DNA of 64,000 nt, taken from assembly GCF_023155855.1 (NCBI RefSeq), contig NZ_JAKNUT010000004.1, forward strand, positions 310,001 to 374,000, given 5' to 3'. How positions within the stretch are numbered: position 1 is the first letter of the stretch; every line of letters begins with the position of its first letter. The DNA comes from Microbacterium aoyamense (GTDB lineage Bacteria; Actinomycetota; Actinomycetes; Actinomycetales; Microbacteriaceae). Under the pieces are notes generated by a model that did no database searches, was not told the DNA's origin, and saw only the letters and a program-made list of their open reading frames with translations. The translations under genes and the position numbers were made by a program. Positions 1 to 9,406 of this stretch are shown here, piece by piece.

Positions 1-502
1 CGTGCTTCGCACGCTGGACGTGACCGAGTTCGGAGTTCGGCACGAGCACACCGTTGTAGAGCAGCGCCGAGCCGATACCGGTGCCGAGCGTCGTGAGGAT
101 CGTGAGGCCGGGCTTGTCCTTCGCGGCGCCGTAGCGCATCTCGGCGACGCCCGCGACATCCGCGTCGTTGGCGAAATGGATGTCGCGGCCCAAGCCGTCC
201 TCGAAGAACTTCTCGGCCTCGAAGCCGATCCACTTGTCGGAGACGTTCGCAGCCGAGAGCGTGCGACCGTTCTTGACGATCGCGGGGAATGCGACGCCGA
301 GCGGGATGGCGTCGTCGGCGATGCCGAGGCGGTCCAGCACTTCTCGGACGGCGGCGAGCACGTCCTCCGGCTCAGCCCCCGCCGGTGTCGCGACCTTCAT
401 GCGATCGCTCACGAGGATGCCTTGATCGAGATCGACGATCCCCGCTTTGATGCCGGTTCCGCCGATGTCCACGCCTACCGCGCGCGCTGCTGCCGTTGCC
501 AT
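1..502 (-). CDS. ppgK: Polyphosphate glucokinase (ROK family), partial
   Basis: Phosphorylates glucose using polyphosphate or ATP in the cytoplasm, at the entry to glycolysis. About 167 N-terminal residues are visible and the C-terminus lies beyond the left edge. The N-terminal phosphate-binding motif VGVDIGGTGIKAG and the ROK signature LGTGIGSAL followed by ELGH are present. The start is the ATG whose complement is at 500-502. The gene is divergent from the small gene at 592. Polyphosphate specificity is inferred from the overall resemblance to actinobacterial PpgK; a plain ROK glucokinase is the alternative. Confidence 0.88.
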   Translation of the reverse strand, partial: MATAAARAVGVDIGGTGIKAGIVDLDQGILVSDRMKVATPAGAEPEDVLAAVREVLDRLGIADDAIPLGVAFPAIVKNGRTLSAANVSDKWIGFEAEKFFEDGLGRDIHFANDADVAGVAEMRYGAAKDKPGLTILTTLGTGIGSALLYNGVLVPNSELGHVQRAKH

Positions 503-537
503 GCCGACAGCCTATCCAGCACCGTCCGCCGGATCAG

Positions 538-543
538 TAGGAT
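538..543 (+). promoter_or_regulatory. Candidate -10 element (TAGGAT)
   Basis: TAGGAT lies in the short divergent gap, about 50 nt before the GTG at 592. It matches the TANNNT form common in actinobacterial sigma-A promoters. No convincing -35 is visible, so this is tentative. Confidence 0.3.
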
Positions 544-591
544 CGACCATGGCGGCCTCCATCACGCGGAACCGCCCTGGGAGGAGACATC

Positions 592-822
592 GTGTCGGGC
601 GACAGCGAGAAGTTCTGGTACAACCTCACGACGGGCGAGGTCGAGAAGGGCTTCGAGTCGCCCGCGATCGACCGCGCGGGTCCGTTCGACACGGCCGAGG
701 AGGCTGCGAAGGCTCCTGATCTCCTGCGCGAGCGCTCTCGCTCGTGGGCCGAGGACGAGCGGCGCGAGGACGGCTGGGGCCGCACGCTCGAAGAGGTCAC
801 CGAGCAGGAAGACGAGCTGTGA
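592..822 (+). CDS. Small conserved protein preceding glnA2
   Basis: A 76-residue, acidic, soluble protein with no signal peptide or membrane segment. It begins with an FWYNLTTGEVE motif followed by GPFDTAEEAA; short actinobacterial proteins of this kind are sometimes labelled SPOR-like, but I cannot assign a function. The GTG start has a strong GGGAGGAG ribosome site just upstream. Its stop overlaps the region where glnA2 begins, so the two are probably co-transcribed and translationally coupled. Confidence 0.72.
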   Translation: MSGDSEKFWYNLTTGEVEKGFESPAIDRAGPFDTAEEAAKAPDLLRERSRSWAEDERREDGWGRTLEEVTEQEDEL

Positions 823-824
823 CG

Positions 825-2162
825 ATGGACAAGCAGCGCGACTTCGTCCTGCGCACGATCGAGGAGCGCGGCGTCAAGTTCGTGCGTCTGTGGTTCACGG
901 ACGTCATCGGCACCCTCAAGTCGGTCGCGATCGCTCCTGCCGAGGTCGAGGGAGCGTTCGCAGAGGGTCTCGGCTTCGACGGGTCCGCGATCGAAGGTCT
1001 GACGCGCTCGTACGAGTCCGACCTGCTCGCGCACCCCGATCCGACGACGTTCCAGACGCTGCCGTGGCGCGGCGAGATCGACCCGACCGGTCGCATGTTC
1101 TGCGACATCACGACGCCCGACGGTCAGCCCGCGGTCGCCGATCCGCGGCACGTGCTCAAGCGCGCACTAGCGAAGGCCGCCGATTCCGGATTCACGTTCT
1201 ACACGCATCCCGAGATCGAGTTCTATCTTCTGAAGTCGTCGTCGTACGGCCCTGACGGCCCCGAGCCGGTGGATTCCGCCGGCTACTTCGACAACGTGCC
1301 CGGAGGGACGGCCCACGACTTCCGCAGGCGCTCGGTGCGGATGCTGGAGGACCTCGGCATCTCGGTCGAGTACAGCCACCACGAAGGCGGTCCGGGTCAG
1401 AACGAGATCGATCTGCGGTACGCCGACGCCCTCGCCACCGCCGACAACATCATGACCTTCCGCACCGTCATCAAAGAGGTCGCGATCGAGCAGGGCGTCT
1501 ACGCGACGTTCATGCCCAAGCCGCTCAGCGGCAAGCCCGGCAGCGGCATGCACACGCACATGTCGCTGTTCGAAGGCGACCAGAACGCGTTCTACGAAGA
1601 GGGTGCGCAGTACCAGCTCTCGAAGGTCGGCCGCCAGTTCATCGCGGGCCTCCTGCGGCACGCGAATGAGATCTCTGCGGTCACGAACCAGTTCGTGAAC
1701 TCGTACAAGCGACTGTGGGGCGGTGACGAGGCCCCGAGCTTCATCTGCTGGGGTCACAACAACCGCTCGGCGCTCGTCCGGGTGCCGATGTACAAGCCCA
1801 ACAAGGGCCAGTCCTCGCGCGTCGAGTATCGAGCGCTCGACTCGGCCGCCAACCCCTACCTCTCCTTCGCGCTCATGCTCGCGGCGGGTCTCAAGGGGAT
1901 CGAGGAAGGGTACGAGCTGCCTCCCGAGGCCGAGGACAACGTGTGGTCGCTGACCGACTCGGAACGCCGTGCGCTCGGCTACGCACCGCTGCCCGCGAGC
2001 CTCGACCACGCGCTCGAGTACATGGAGGAGTCGGAGCTCGTCGCCGAGACGCTGGGCGAGCAGGTCTTCAACTACGTGCTCCTCAACAAGCGCAAGGAGT
2101 GGCAGGAGTACCGCTCGCAGGTGACGCAGTACGAGCTCAAGAGCAACCTCGAGATGCTCTGA
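825..2162 (+). CDS. glnA2: Glutamine synthetase, type I-alpha-like (GlnA2)
   Basis: A 445-residue glutamine synthetase paralogue. It has the N-terminal beta-grasp (FTDVIGTLKSVAI), the metal and ATP motifs (GPGQNEIDL, PLSGKPGSGMHTHMSL) and the Arg-rich VPMYKPNKGQSSRVEYRALD segment. It lacks the 25-residue insert and the conserved adenylylated LYELP tyrosine context of the main enzyme (here EGYELPPEAE), consistent with the I-alpha class that is not controlled by GlnE. A GTG at 819 (4-nt overlap with the upstream gene) is a possible alternative start. In Actinobacteria GlnA2 is usually dispensable, and some GlnA-like paralogues use other amines. Confidence 0.92.
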   Translation: MDKQRDFVLRTIEERGVKFVRLWFTDVIGTLKSVAIAPAEVEGAFAEGLGFDGSAIEGLTRSYESDLLAHPDPTTFQTLPWRGEIDPTGRMFCDITTPDGQPAVADPRHVLKRALAKAADSGFTFYTHPEIEFYLLKSSSYGPDGPEPVDSAGYFDNVPGGTAHDFRRRSVRMLEDLGISVEYSHHEGGPGQNEIDLRYADALATADNIMTFRTVIKEVAIEQGVYATFMPKPLSGKPGSGMHTHMSLFEGDQNAFYEEGAQYQLSKVGRQFIAGLLRHANEISAVTNQFVNSYKRLWGGDEAPSFICWGHNNRSALVRVPMYKPNKGQSSRVEYRALDSAANPYLSFALMLAAGLKGIEEGYELPPEAEDNVWSLTDSERRALGYAPLPASLDHALEYMEESELVAETLGEQVFNYVLLNKRKEWQEYRSQVTQYELKSNLEML

Positions 2163-2187
2163 CCGCGCCCGCGCGCTCCGAACAGCC

Positions 2188-5100
2188 ATGCCGAACGCAC
2201 GCTCCTCGTCGCTGACGGAGCTCGCGCGACTCGGTTTCAGCGAGCTCTCCGAGGCCGACGCCCTGTTGGGCGAGGTCGAGACCGAGACCGGCATCGCGCG
2301 CCACGACCTGCTCATCCACGCCGCGGAGGCGGCGGATCCGGATGCCGCGCTCACCGGCATCGCGCGGATCGCGCGTCGGGATCGCGAGTCCGTCGCGGCG
2401 GCCTTCCGCGCACCGGCCGCCTGGCGTGCACTGTGCGCGCTGGTCGGGGCATCCACCGGCTTCGCGGACTTCTTCCTGCGCAATCCCGGTGAGATTGCCC
2501 ACCTCGCTGACGCCGGCACGCGCCTGCCGACCGCGACGGAGATGACCTCGTCGCTGCTGGATTCGGTCGCCTCGGTCGACGGGTTCGCCGGCGACGGGGG
2601 AGAAGCGTCCTGGGTCTCCCTGCGGGTCCGCTACCGGCGCATCCTCGCGCAGATCGCGGCGTACGATCTCCTTCAGCCGTCGCCGGTCGATGTCGTCGCC
2701 GACGTCGCGGCGGCGTTGGCGGATGCCGCGGGCGCCGCGCTCGAGGCCTCCCTGTGCGTCGCACGCACGCGCATCTCGTCCGGCGCGGCCGGCGCGGGCC
2801 TGTTCCCCCGTGAGCAGGTCGCCCGGGCGCAGCTCGCGATCATCGGCATGGGCAAGACCGGCGCGCGTGAGCTGAACTACGTCAGCGACGTCGATGTGAT
2901 CTTCGTCGCGGGAGGCGACGACGACTTCGTCGATGAAGTGGGGGAGAGCCGCGTCGTCGACATCGCGACGCGACTCGCCGTGCAGACGATGCGGGGGATC
3001 TCGGGGATCGAGATCGAGCCCCCGCTGTGGGAGGTCGACGCGAATCTGCGCCCCGAGGGCAAGCAGGGTGCGCTCGTGCGGAGTCTCGACTCGCACCTGT
3101 CGTACTACGACCGGTGGGCGAAGTCGTGGGAGTTCCAGGCGCTCCTCAAGGCACGCCCGATCGCCGGCGACGCGGCGCTCGGTGCGGCGTACGTCGCCGC
3201 GGTGCAGCCGAAGATCTGGACGAGTGCCGCGCGTGAGAACTTCGTCGACAGCGTCCAGCGCATGCGCGAGCGCGTCACCGAGCACATCCCGCCCGACGAC
3301 GTGCCGTATCAGCTCAAGCTCGGTCCCGGGGGCATTCGCGACATCGAGTTCACGGTGCAGCTCCTGCAGCTCGTGCACGGGCTCGCGGACGACCGCATCC
3401 GTCAGCGCGGGACTCTCGACGCGCTCGAAGCGCTCGTCGCCGAGGGGTACATCGGGCGCAGCGAAGCATCCGCCTTCGCCCGGGACTATCGCATCCTCCG
3501 CCTTCTGGAGCACCGCGTGCAGCTGCGCCATCTGCAGCGCACGCATCTCATGCCCTCCCGGCCGGAGGAGCTGCGCACGCTCGCGCGAGCGACGGGACTC
3601 GTCGACAGCGGCCCGGCCGTGTGGGAGCTGTGGGAGTCGGTCAAGCGCGAGGTCCGCGACATCCATGTCCGTCTCTTCTATCGCCCGCTGCTGTCGGCGG
3701 TCGCCGCCCTGCCCGCGGACGAGCGTGCGCTGCCCGGGGCGGAACGTGCGCTGTCGACGGAGCAGGCGCACGACCGCCTCGCGGCGATCGGCTTCGCGGA
3801 TCCTGCAGGCGCACTTCGTCACATCGCGGCGCTGACGAGCGGACTGAGCCGGAAGGCGACGATCCAGCGGCACCTCATGCCCGTCATGATCCGGTGGTTC
3901 GCCGACGGCGTGGACCCCGACTACGGCCTGATCGCCTTCCGCCGGCTGAGCGAGCGCCTCGGCGATACGCCGTGGTTCCTGCGCATGCTGAGGGATTCCT
4001 CCGGCGCCGCCGAACGCCTCACGCGGGTGCTCGCCGGCTCGCGCTACGTCGGCGAGCTCATGGAGTGGATCCCCGAGTCGGCGGCCTGGCTCGACGATCC
4101 CGACGCGCTGCGGCCGCGTTCCGGCGTCGCACTGCAGGACGAGGCCCGCGCGATCCAGACGCGGCACGAGACGACGGATGACGCGATGCGCGCCGTTCGT
4201 GGCCTGCGGCGCCGCGAGCTGCTGCGGACGGCGATGGGAGCGCTCGTCGGCGACACCTCGATCGAGGAGGTCGCCGACGCTCTGTCGACGATCACCGAGG
4301 TCACGATCCAGGCCACGCTGCGCGCCGTCCGCCGCGAGACGGTGCCTCCCGAGGACGATGCGCTGGACTTCTCCATCGTCGCGATGGGGCGCTTCGGAGG
4401 TCGCGAGCTCGGTTTCGGCTCGGATGCCGACATCCTCTACGTCTATCGGCCGAACGGCGTCGATCCGCAGCGCGCGAACGACCTCTCGCGAGGCCTCGTG
4501 ACGGCGTTGCGCGCACGGTCCGAGGACCACCGAGTGCCGCTCGACCTCGACGCGGACCTGCGCCCCGAGGGTCGCAACGGCCCCCTCGTGCGTTCGCTCG
4601 ACTCGTACGCCGAGTACTACCGGCGCTGGTCGCTGTCGTGGGAGGCCCAGGCGCTGCTGCGTGCGCGCGGCGTCGCGGGGAGCGTCAAGCTCATCCGCGA
4701 GTTCATCGGCCTCGCCGATGACATCCGGTATCCCGCGACTCCCGACCCGCAGGGGCTCCGCGAGATCAAGCGCATCAAGGCTCGGGTCGAGAACGAGCGC
4801 CTGCCGCAGGGCGTCGACCCCGCACGCCACCTGAAGCTGGGTCCGGGCTCGCTGAGCGATGTCGAGTGGCTCGTGCAGCTCCTGCAGCTCGAGCACGCGC
4901 GCGCGGTGCCCGAGATGCGCACGACGTCGACGATCGGCGCTCTGCGCGCGGCACAGGATGCCGGCATCGTGACGGCGACGGATGCCGATCGCCTCGCCGA
5001 CGCGTGGCGTCTGGCGAGCAGACTCCGCTCGGCCAACACCCTGCTGTCCGGCCAGACGAGCGACGTCCTGCCGACCGACCGGCGCCGGCTCGACGGGATC

Positions 5101-5208
5101 GGACGCCTGCTCGGCTATCCGCCGCGCTCGGCGACCGCCGTCGAGGAGGACTACCTCGGCGCGACGCGCCGTGCGCGCCGGGTGTTCGAGCGGCTGTTCT
5201 ACGGATAG
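2188..5208 (+). CDS. glnE: Bifunctional glutamine synthetase adenylyltransferase/deadenylase
   Basis: A 1006-residue GlnE that adds AMP to, and removes AMP from, the regulatory tyrosine of GlnA, tuning ammonium assimilation. Two nucleotidyltransferase domains are visible: the N-terminal adenylyl-removing domain with SDVDVIF (Asp234, Asp236) and the C-terminal adenylylating domain with GSDADILY (Asp746, Asp748). Each is followed by a helical GlnD_UR_UTase-like segment (LRPEGKQG and LRPEGRNG; KLGPGGIRDIEF and KLGPGSLSDVEW). It lies between glnA2 and the convergent glnA, the arrangement common in Actinobacteria. The ATG start is 25 nt after the glnA2 stop. Confidence 0.97.
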   Translation: MPNARSSSLTELARLGFSELSEADALLGEVETETGIARHDLLIHAAEAADPDAALTGIARIARRDRESVAAAFRAPAAWRALCALVGASTGFADFFLRNPGEIAHLADAGTRLPTATEMTSSLLDSVASVDGFAGDGGEASWVSLRVRYRRILAQIAAYDLLQPSPVDVVADVAAALADAAGAALEASLCVARTRISSGAAGAGLFPREQVARAQLAIIGMGKTGARELNYVSDVDVIFVAGGDDDFVDEVGESRVVDIATRLAVQTMRGISGIEIEPPLWEVDANLRPEGKQGALVRSLDSHLSYYDRWAKSWEFQALLKARPIAGDAALGAAYVAAVQPKIWTSAARENFVDSVQRMRERVTEHIPPDDVPYQLKLGPGGIRDIEFTVQLLQLVHGLADDRIRQRGTLDALEALVAEGYIGRSEASAFARDYRILRLLEHRVQLRHLQRTHLMPSRPEELRTLARATGLVDSGPAVWELWESVKREVRDIHVRLFYRPLLSAVAALPADERALPGAERALSTEQAHDRLAAIGFADPAGALRHIAALTSGLSRKATIQRHLMPVMIRWFADGVDPDYGLIAFRRLSERLGDTPWFLRMLRDSSGAAERLTRVLAGSRYVGELMEWIPESAAWLDDPDALRPRSGVALQDEARAIQTRHETTDDAMRAVRGLRRRELLRTAMGALVGDTSIEEVADALSTITEVTIQATLRAVRRETVPPEDDALDFSIVAMGRFGGRELGFGSDADILYVYRPNGVDPQRANDLSRGLVTALRARSEDHRVPLDLDADLRPEGRNGPLVRSLDSYAEYYRRWSLSWEAQALLRARGVAGSVKLIREFIGLADDIRYPATPDPQGLREIKRIKARVENERLPQGVDPARHLKLGPGSLSDVEWLVQLLQLEHARAVPEMRTTSTIGALRAAQDAGIVTATDADRLADAWRLASRLRSANTLLSGQTSDVLPTDRRRLDGIGRLLGYPPRSATAVEEDYLGATRRARRVFERLFYG

Positions 5209-5222
5209 CGGACGTCGCCGAG

Positions 5223-5269
5223 ACGACGGGAAAGCCCCCGGATCCGAGGATCCGGGGGCTTCCCGTCGT
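5223..5269. terminator. Bidirectional terminator between glnE and glnA
   Basis: A long inverted repeat (arms about 21 bp, one bulged A, loop of a few nt) fills the convergent gap between the glnE and glnA stops. The stem is GC-rich in its core and can serve both strands. Confidence 0.85.
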
Positions 5270-5280
5270 GCTGGAACGGG

Positions 5281-6705
5281 TCAGACGCCGAAGTACAGCT
5301 CGAACTCGAACGGGTGCGGGCGCGCGGCCAGCGGCTTGATCTCGTTCTCGATCTTGTACTCGATCCACGTCTCGATGAGCTCGGGCGTGAAGACGTTGCC
5401 CTTCGTCAGGAACTCGTGGTCGGCGCGGAGCGCCTCGAGCGAGTCGAGCAGCGAGTTCGGCACCTGCGGGATGTTCTTCGCCTCCTCGGGGGGAAGCTCG
5501 TACAGGTCCTTGTCGACCGGCTCGTGCGGCTCGATGCGGTTCTGGATGCCGTCGAGGCCGGCCATGAGCTGCGCCGCGAACGCCAGGTACGGGTTGCCCG
5601 AGGCATCCGGAGCACGGAACTCGATGCGCTTCGCCTTGGGGTTCGAACCCGTGATAGGGATGCGGATCGCCGCCGACCGGTTGCCGGCCGAGTAGACGAG
5701 GTTGACGGGGGCTTCGTAGCCCTTCACGAGACGCTTGTACGAGTTGAGCGTCGGGTTCGTGAACGCCAGCAGTGCGGGCGCGTGGGCGAGGATGCCGCCG
5801 ATGTACCAGCGTGCGGTGTCGGACAGGCCGCCATAGCCCTTCTCGTCGTAGAAGAGGGGCTTGCCATCGAGCCACAGCGACTGGTGCGTGTGCATGCCCG
5901 ATCCGTTGTCACCGAAGAGCGGCTTGGGCATGAAGGTCGCGACCTTGCCCCACTGCTCGGCGGTGTTCTTGACGACGTACTTGAACTTCAGGATGTCGTC
6001 GGCCGCGTGCACCATCGTGTCGAAGCGGTAGTTGATCTCCTGCTGTCCACCCGTGCCGACCTCGTGGTGCGAGCGCTCGAGGAGCAGGCCCGCCTCGATG
6101 AGCTTGAGGGAGATGTCATCGCGCAGGTCGGCGGTCTTGTCGACGGGTGCGACGGGGAAGTAGCCACCCTTGTAGGGCGTCTTGTTGGCGAGGTTTCCGC
6201 CCTCTTCCTCGCGACCGGTGTTCCAGGCGCCCTCTTCCGAGTCGACGCTGTAGAAGCTCTGGTTCTGCGTCACCGAGTAGCGGACGTCGTCGAAGATGTA
6301 GAACTCCGCCTCGGGGGCGAAGAACGCCGTGTCGGCGATACCGGTCGAGGCGAGGTACTTCTCGGCCTTCTTGGCGACCTGGCGCGGGTCCTTCGCGTAG
6401 ATCTCACCCGTGCGCGGGTTGTAGATGTCGAAGACCATGATGAGCGTCTTCGCTTCGCGGAACTGGTCGAGGTAGGCCGTCGACACGTCCGGGATGAGCT
6501 GCATGTCGGACTCGTGGATGTTGGCGAATCCACGGATCGAGGAGCCGTCGAAGAGCTGGCCGACGGTGAAGAACTCCTCATCGACGGTCGCAGCGGGGAT
6601 GTTGAAGTGCTGCTGGACACCAGGGAGGTCCGTGAAACGGATGTCGAGGAACTTGACGTCCTCGTCCTTGATGAACTTGAGCACCTCGGAAGAATCTTTG
6701 AACAT
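5281..6705 (-). CDS. glnA: Glutamine synthetase type I-beta (main ammonium-assimilating enzyme)
   Basis: A 474-residue GlnA that condenses glutamate and ammonia using ATP. Visible motifs are GVQQHFNIP in the beta-grasp, [27 protein letters not shown], and [19 protein letters not shown]. The adenylylation loop [10 protein letters not shown] places the target tyrosine near residue 402, fitting control by the neighbouring GlnE. The start MFKDSSEV matches the family; upstream ATGs would add an implausible extension into the operator. Expression is probably GlnR-controlled from the site at 6778-6815. Confidence 0.97.
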   Translation of the reverse strand: MFKDSSEVLKFIKDEDVKFLDIRFTDLPGVQQHFNIPAATVDEEFFTVGQLFDGSSIRGFANIHESDMQLIPDVSTAYLDQFREAKTLIMVFDIYNPRTGEIYAKDPRQVAKKAEKYLASTGIADTAFFAPEAEFYIFDDVRYSVTQNQSFYSVDSEEGAWNTGREEEGGNLANKTPYKGGYFPVAPVDKTADLRDDISLKLIEAGLLLERSHHEVGTGGQQEINYRFDTMVHAADDILKFKYVVKNTAEQWGKVATFMPKPLFGDNGSGMHTHQSLWLDGKPLFYDEKGYGGLSDTARWYIGGILAHAPALLAFTNPTLNSYKRLVKGYEAPVNLVYSAGNRSAAIRIPITGSNPKAKRIEFRAPDASGNPYLAFAAQLMAGLDGIQNRIEPHEPVDKDLYELPPEEAKNIPQVPNSLLDSLEALRADHEFLTKGNVFTPELIETWIEYKIENEIKPLAARPHPFEFELYFGV

Positions 6706-6777
6706 TAAGGCTCCAGAGGTAGGGCATTCGGGAACGTCGACCCGCGAGCGGGCTTGTGAGCACGGTACCGGCGGGGC

Positions 6778-6815
6778 ATGTCCCGGCAGTGACACCATTG
6801 TTTCCGGCATGTTAC
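6778..6815 (-). promoter_or_regulatory. Double GlnR-type operator upstream of glnA
   Basis: Read on the minus strand the site is GTAAC-n6-GAAAC-n6-GTCAC-n6-GACAT. This fits the actinobacterial GlnR consensus gTnAc-n6-GaAAc repeated twice with n6 spacing; only the last half-site is degenerate. It lies about 75-110 nt upstream of the glnA start. A similar box precedes amt at 47884. Binding is inferred from the motif match and from the target genes. Confidence 0.8.
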
Positions 6816-6838
6816 ACAGCCCTGTTTAGGCTGGACGA

Positions 6839-7240
6839 ATGCCAGACGAACTGCCAGCAGGCTTCTACCCGGGCGAACGACTCGGTCTGCCCGAGAACGG
6901 CCCCGGCAGTCTCGCGAAGCTCGGCCGCCGCGTGGGCGGGATCGCGATCGACTGGGCGTGCGCCGTCCTCATCTCGATCGCCTTCTTCTCCTATGACGCG
7001 ATCGCGACCACCGTCATCTTCATCGTCGTGCAGTGCGTCTTCATCCCGACGATCGGTGGAAGCCCCGGGCATCGACTGCTGGGAATGCGCGTGATCCGCG
7101 TCACCGGAGGATGGCCCGGCCTCTGGCGTCCGATCGTCCGCTCGGTCCTTCTCTCGCTCGTGATCCCCGCCGTCATCTGGGACGCCGACAACCGCGGCGT
7201 CCACGACAAGGCCGCCGGAACGGCGCTCGTCCGCTCCTAG
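6839..7240 (+). CDS. RDD family membrane protein
   Basis: A 133-residue integral membrane protein of the RDD family. The sequence has the LGRRVGGIAIDW segment with the family's Arg-Asp region, three hydrophobic helices (about residues 37-50, 55-72 and 98-113), and a C-terminal WDADNRGVHDKAAGT that matches the conserved DxxxRxxHDxxAGT ending. The function is not defined in most bacteria. A TAGGCT -10-like element ends about 8 nt before the ATG, suggesting a leaderless transcript. Its stop overlaps that of the convergent DUF4191 gene by 3 nt. Confidence 0.88.
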   Translation: MPDELPAGFYPGERLGLPENGPGSLAKLGRRVGGIAIDWACAVLISIAFFSYDAIATTVIFIVVQCVFIPTIGGSPGHRLLGMRVIRVTGGWPGLWRPIVRSVLLSLVIPAVIWDADNRGVHDKAAGTALVRS

Positions 7241-7944
7241 CGGGGGCGGGGCGCCCGAGCCTTCGTCGGGTCGATGCCCTTCGGGATCGGCAGCGACGCG
7301 AGCGACTGCGATACCGAATCGACACGCTTGATGACGGCCGCCATCGTCGCGCGGTCGATGGCCTTGGGGTACGACTTGATGGTCGACGCGAGCTTGGCGA
7401 TGGGGACCTCGTCCTCGCCGTGTCCGATGTAGATCACGTGGACGGGCACGCCCGACGCCACGCGCTGCACCTTGGAGCGCTCGTCGTTGACCAGGCGCGT
7501 GAGGCGACCGCGCGCCCCTTCGCCGACGATGACGACACCGCCGCGGCCGATCGCGCGGTACACGGCTTCCTGCGTCTTGGGGTTCACGCCGACAGGCATG
7601 TCGCTGGCCTGCCACCGACGGCCGAGGGAGGTCGACAGCACGTGTCCGGTCGCTCCCGGCATCCCGTCGAGTCGCTTGTACATGGCCCGCGTCGAGAGTC
7701 GCGTCATCAGCATGAGCGAACCGAGCACACCGAGCATGAGGCCCGTGACGCCCCAGAGGATGACGCTCCAGATGGCGACGGGCGGGATGAGGAAGCCGAC
7801 CGCGATACCGGCGCCGATGCCGAGGAGCACGATGCCGACGAGGAGGAACGGCAGCCAGCGGAAGGCCTTCTGCGTGAAGGTGTAGAGCGTGCGGAGCTGG
7901 GAGAAGAAGCCGGGACGCTTCTCGGGAGCGGTACTGCGGGCCAT
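7237..7944 (-). CDS. DUF4191 membrane protein
   Basis: A 235-residue protein with two closely spaced membrane helices (about residues 27-51 and 56-78) followed by a soluble domain containing GRRWQASDMPVGVNPKTQ and AIGRGGVVIVGEG. It matches the actinobacterial DUF4191 family, which sits beside the glnA/lpd region in many genomes. The start chosen is the ATG of MARSTAPEKRP, since the longer frame has no family support. Biochemical role unknown. Confidence 0.87.
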   Translation of the reverse strand: MARSTAPEKRPGFFSQLRTLYTFTQKAFRWLPFLLVGIVLLGIGAGIAVGFLIPPVAIWSVILWGVTGLMLGVLGSLMLMTRLSTRAMYKRLDGMPGATGHVLSTSLGRRWQASDMPVGVNPKTQEAVYRAIGRGGVVIVGEGARGRLTRLVNDERSKVQRVASGVPVHVIYIGHGEDEVPIAKLASTIKSYPKAIDRATMAAVIKRVDSVSQSLASLPIPKGIDPTKARAPRPR

Positions 7945-8069
7945 GCCCACCAGCCTACCGTCGGCGCTGGGCCGCCATTCGCTCCTCCCCAGGCGACGTT
8001 CGCGCACAGCGTTCCACCGTTGTGTCGTCCACGGCGGGTCGGCGCTTGTGGAGAACGGATGCTCGGAGG

Positions 8070-9389
8070 GTGACCGCAGATCCCACCGACCGCCTCCTCG
8101 CCCCCTACCGCGCGGTGCGGCGCGTCGCCGCGCCGGCGGACGGGCCGTGGTCGGGAGTGCTCGTGCGCACTCCGGCAGGCGTGTCGGGCGTGCTCGTCGA
8201 GGCGGACAGCCTCACTGACGATTGGGCCGGGTGGGATGCTGCGGCCGACGGCCACATCGCTGCGCCGCTCGACCTCGTGCGGACCTCACACGGTCACCAG
8301 GTGCTCCTGCCGGTGTGCGGCGAACGTCTCGCCGACTTCCTCACCCGGCGTCGTGACGCCGGGTGCCCGGTGAGTCGCGGCGAAGCCGTCACCATCGGCG
8401 TCAGTCTGGTGCGGGCGATCGCCGAACTCGGACACCGTATGCACACGACGTGCGGTGAATGGTGGCTCACGGATGACCGCCGCCCGGTCTTCGCCGCAGA
8501 TGCGGGGGAGCGTGGCGCAGCGGACGAGACGATCGATGTCGTGCGCGGGCTGGCCGCCGAGGCCTCGGATCTGCCCTGGCATCTGCTGGACGAACTGCTC
8601 ACGCGAGAACGGATCAGCGACCGCGACTGCGTGCGCGTGGAAGATGAGCTGTTCTCGCACGCCGCTGCCGAACCTCTGGCCGACGCTCCGCTGGCTGTGC
8701 GGCGCTCCCTCGCCACGTTGAGCCCGGGGCATCCTCCGCTGCGCGTACACGAGCCGGATCGCGAGCACGAGCTCGCGGCATCCGGAGGCTGGATGGACCA
8801 CCTCACGCGGCACGTGGACGTCGGCCTCGCTGACGCGGTGTCCCGCGCGACCACCGGCCTGTGGCGTCGCGTGTCCGTGCGCGGATCCGGTCGGCGACGT
8901 TCACCCTGGCTCGTCGCCGCCGCTGTCGGTGCGGTCGTGCTCGCAGGCGGACTGCTGTGGCCGGCGACCGGGGCCGAGCCGGTGGCTGCCGACCCCCGTG
9001 CATCCCCATCACCCGCTGCGGACGGGACGCCGAGCCCGAGTGCGGACGCAACAGGGTCTACCGACGGGCAGAGCCCGGCGCCCGAGCCAGCGGCTGCGGG
9101 AGACGATCTGACGGGAATCGTCGCCGAACTGCTGAGTGCGAGAACGGTGTGCCGCGAGGAGACCTCATGCCTGGCGGACGTCGTGGTCCCGGGGGCGGAT
9201 GTCTTCCCCGAAGGCGTCATCGACCTGGACGCGAGAGAGCGCACGCTGACGATCGTGGACGAGTTCGGCGGCGTCGCCGTGCTGCGTGCCGACGACGCAT
9301 CGGGAGCTCTCGCTTCGCAGCTCATCGTCGTGCAGCAGGACGGACGACGATGGCTGCTGCGCGACGTGTATGTCGCGCAGCAGCCATGA
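8070..9389 (+). CDS. Membrane-anchored protein with possible degenerate kinase-like cytoplasmic domain
   Basis: About 439 residues from the GTG at 8070; a GTG at 8022 in the same frame is the alternative. The N-terminal 225 residues faintly resemble a protein-kinase fold: a nucleotide-lobe-like GVLVRTPAGVSGVLVEAD, then helices, then a WWLTDDRRPVFAAD segment where a catalytic loop would be, but no HRD or DFG. One membrane helix follows (SPWLVAAAVGAVVLAGGLLW), then a Pro/Ser/Ala linker and an external domain of about 100 residues with two Cys (RTVCREETSCLADVVV). No family is recognised with confidence. It is divergent from the DUF4191 gene. Confidence 0.78.
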   Translation: MTADPTDRLLAPYRAVRRVAAPADGPWSGVLVRTPAGVSGVLVEADSLTDDWAGWDAAADGHIAAPLDLVRTSHGHQVLLPVCGERLADFLTRRRDAGCPVSRGEAVTIGVSLVRAIAELGHRMHTTCGEWWLTDDRRPVFAADAGERGAADETIDVVRGLAAEASDLPWHLLDELLTRERISDRDCVRVEDELFSHAAAEPLADAPLAVRRSLATLSPGHPPLRVHEPDREHELAASGGWMDHLTRHVDVGLADAVSRATTGLWRRVSVRGSGRRRSPWLVAAAVGAVVLAGGLLWPATGAEPVAADPRASPSPAADGTPSPSADATGSTDGQSPAPEPAAAGDDLTGIVAELLSARTVCREETSCLADVVVPGADVFPEGVIDLDARERTLTIVDEFGGVAVLRADDASGALASQLIVVQQDGRRWLLRDVYVAQQP

Positions 9390-9406
9390 TCGGTCGTGCC
9401 GCTGGT

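Noticed and set aside
2137..4896. 919-residue open frame opposite glnE
   Set aside because: It is a mirror of glnE codon bias in high-G+C DNA. Its composition is Arg/Asp/Val-rich with no domain, and glnE is unmistakable on the other strand.
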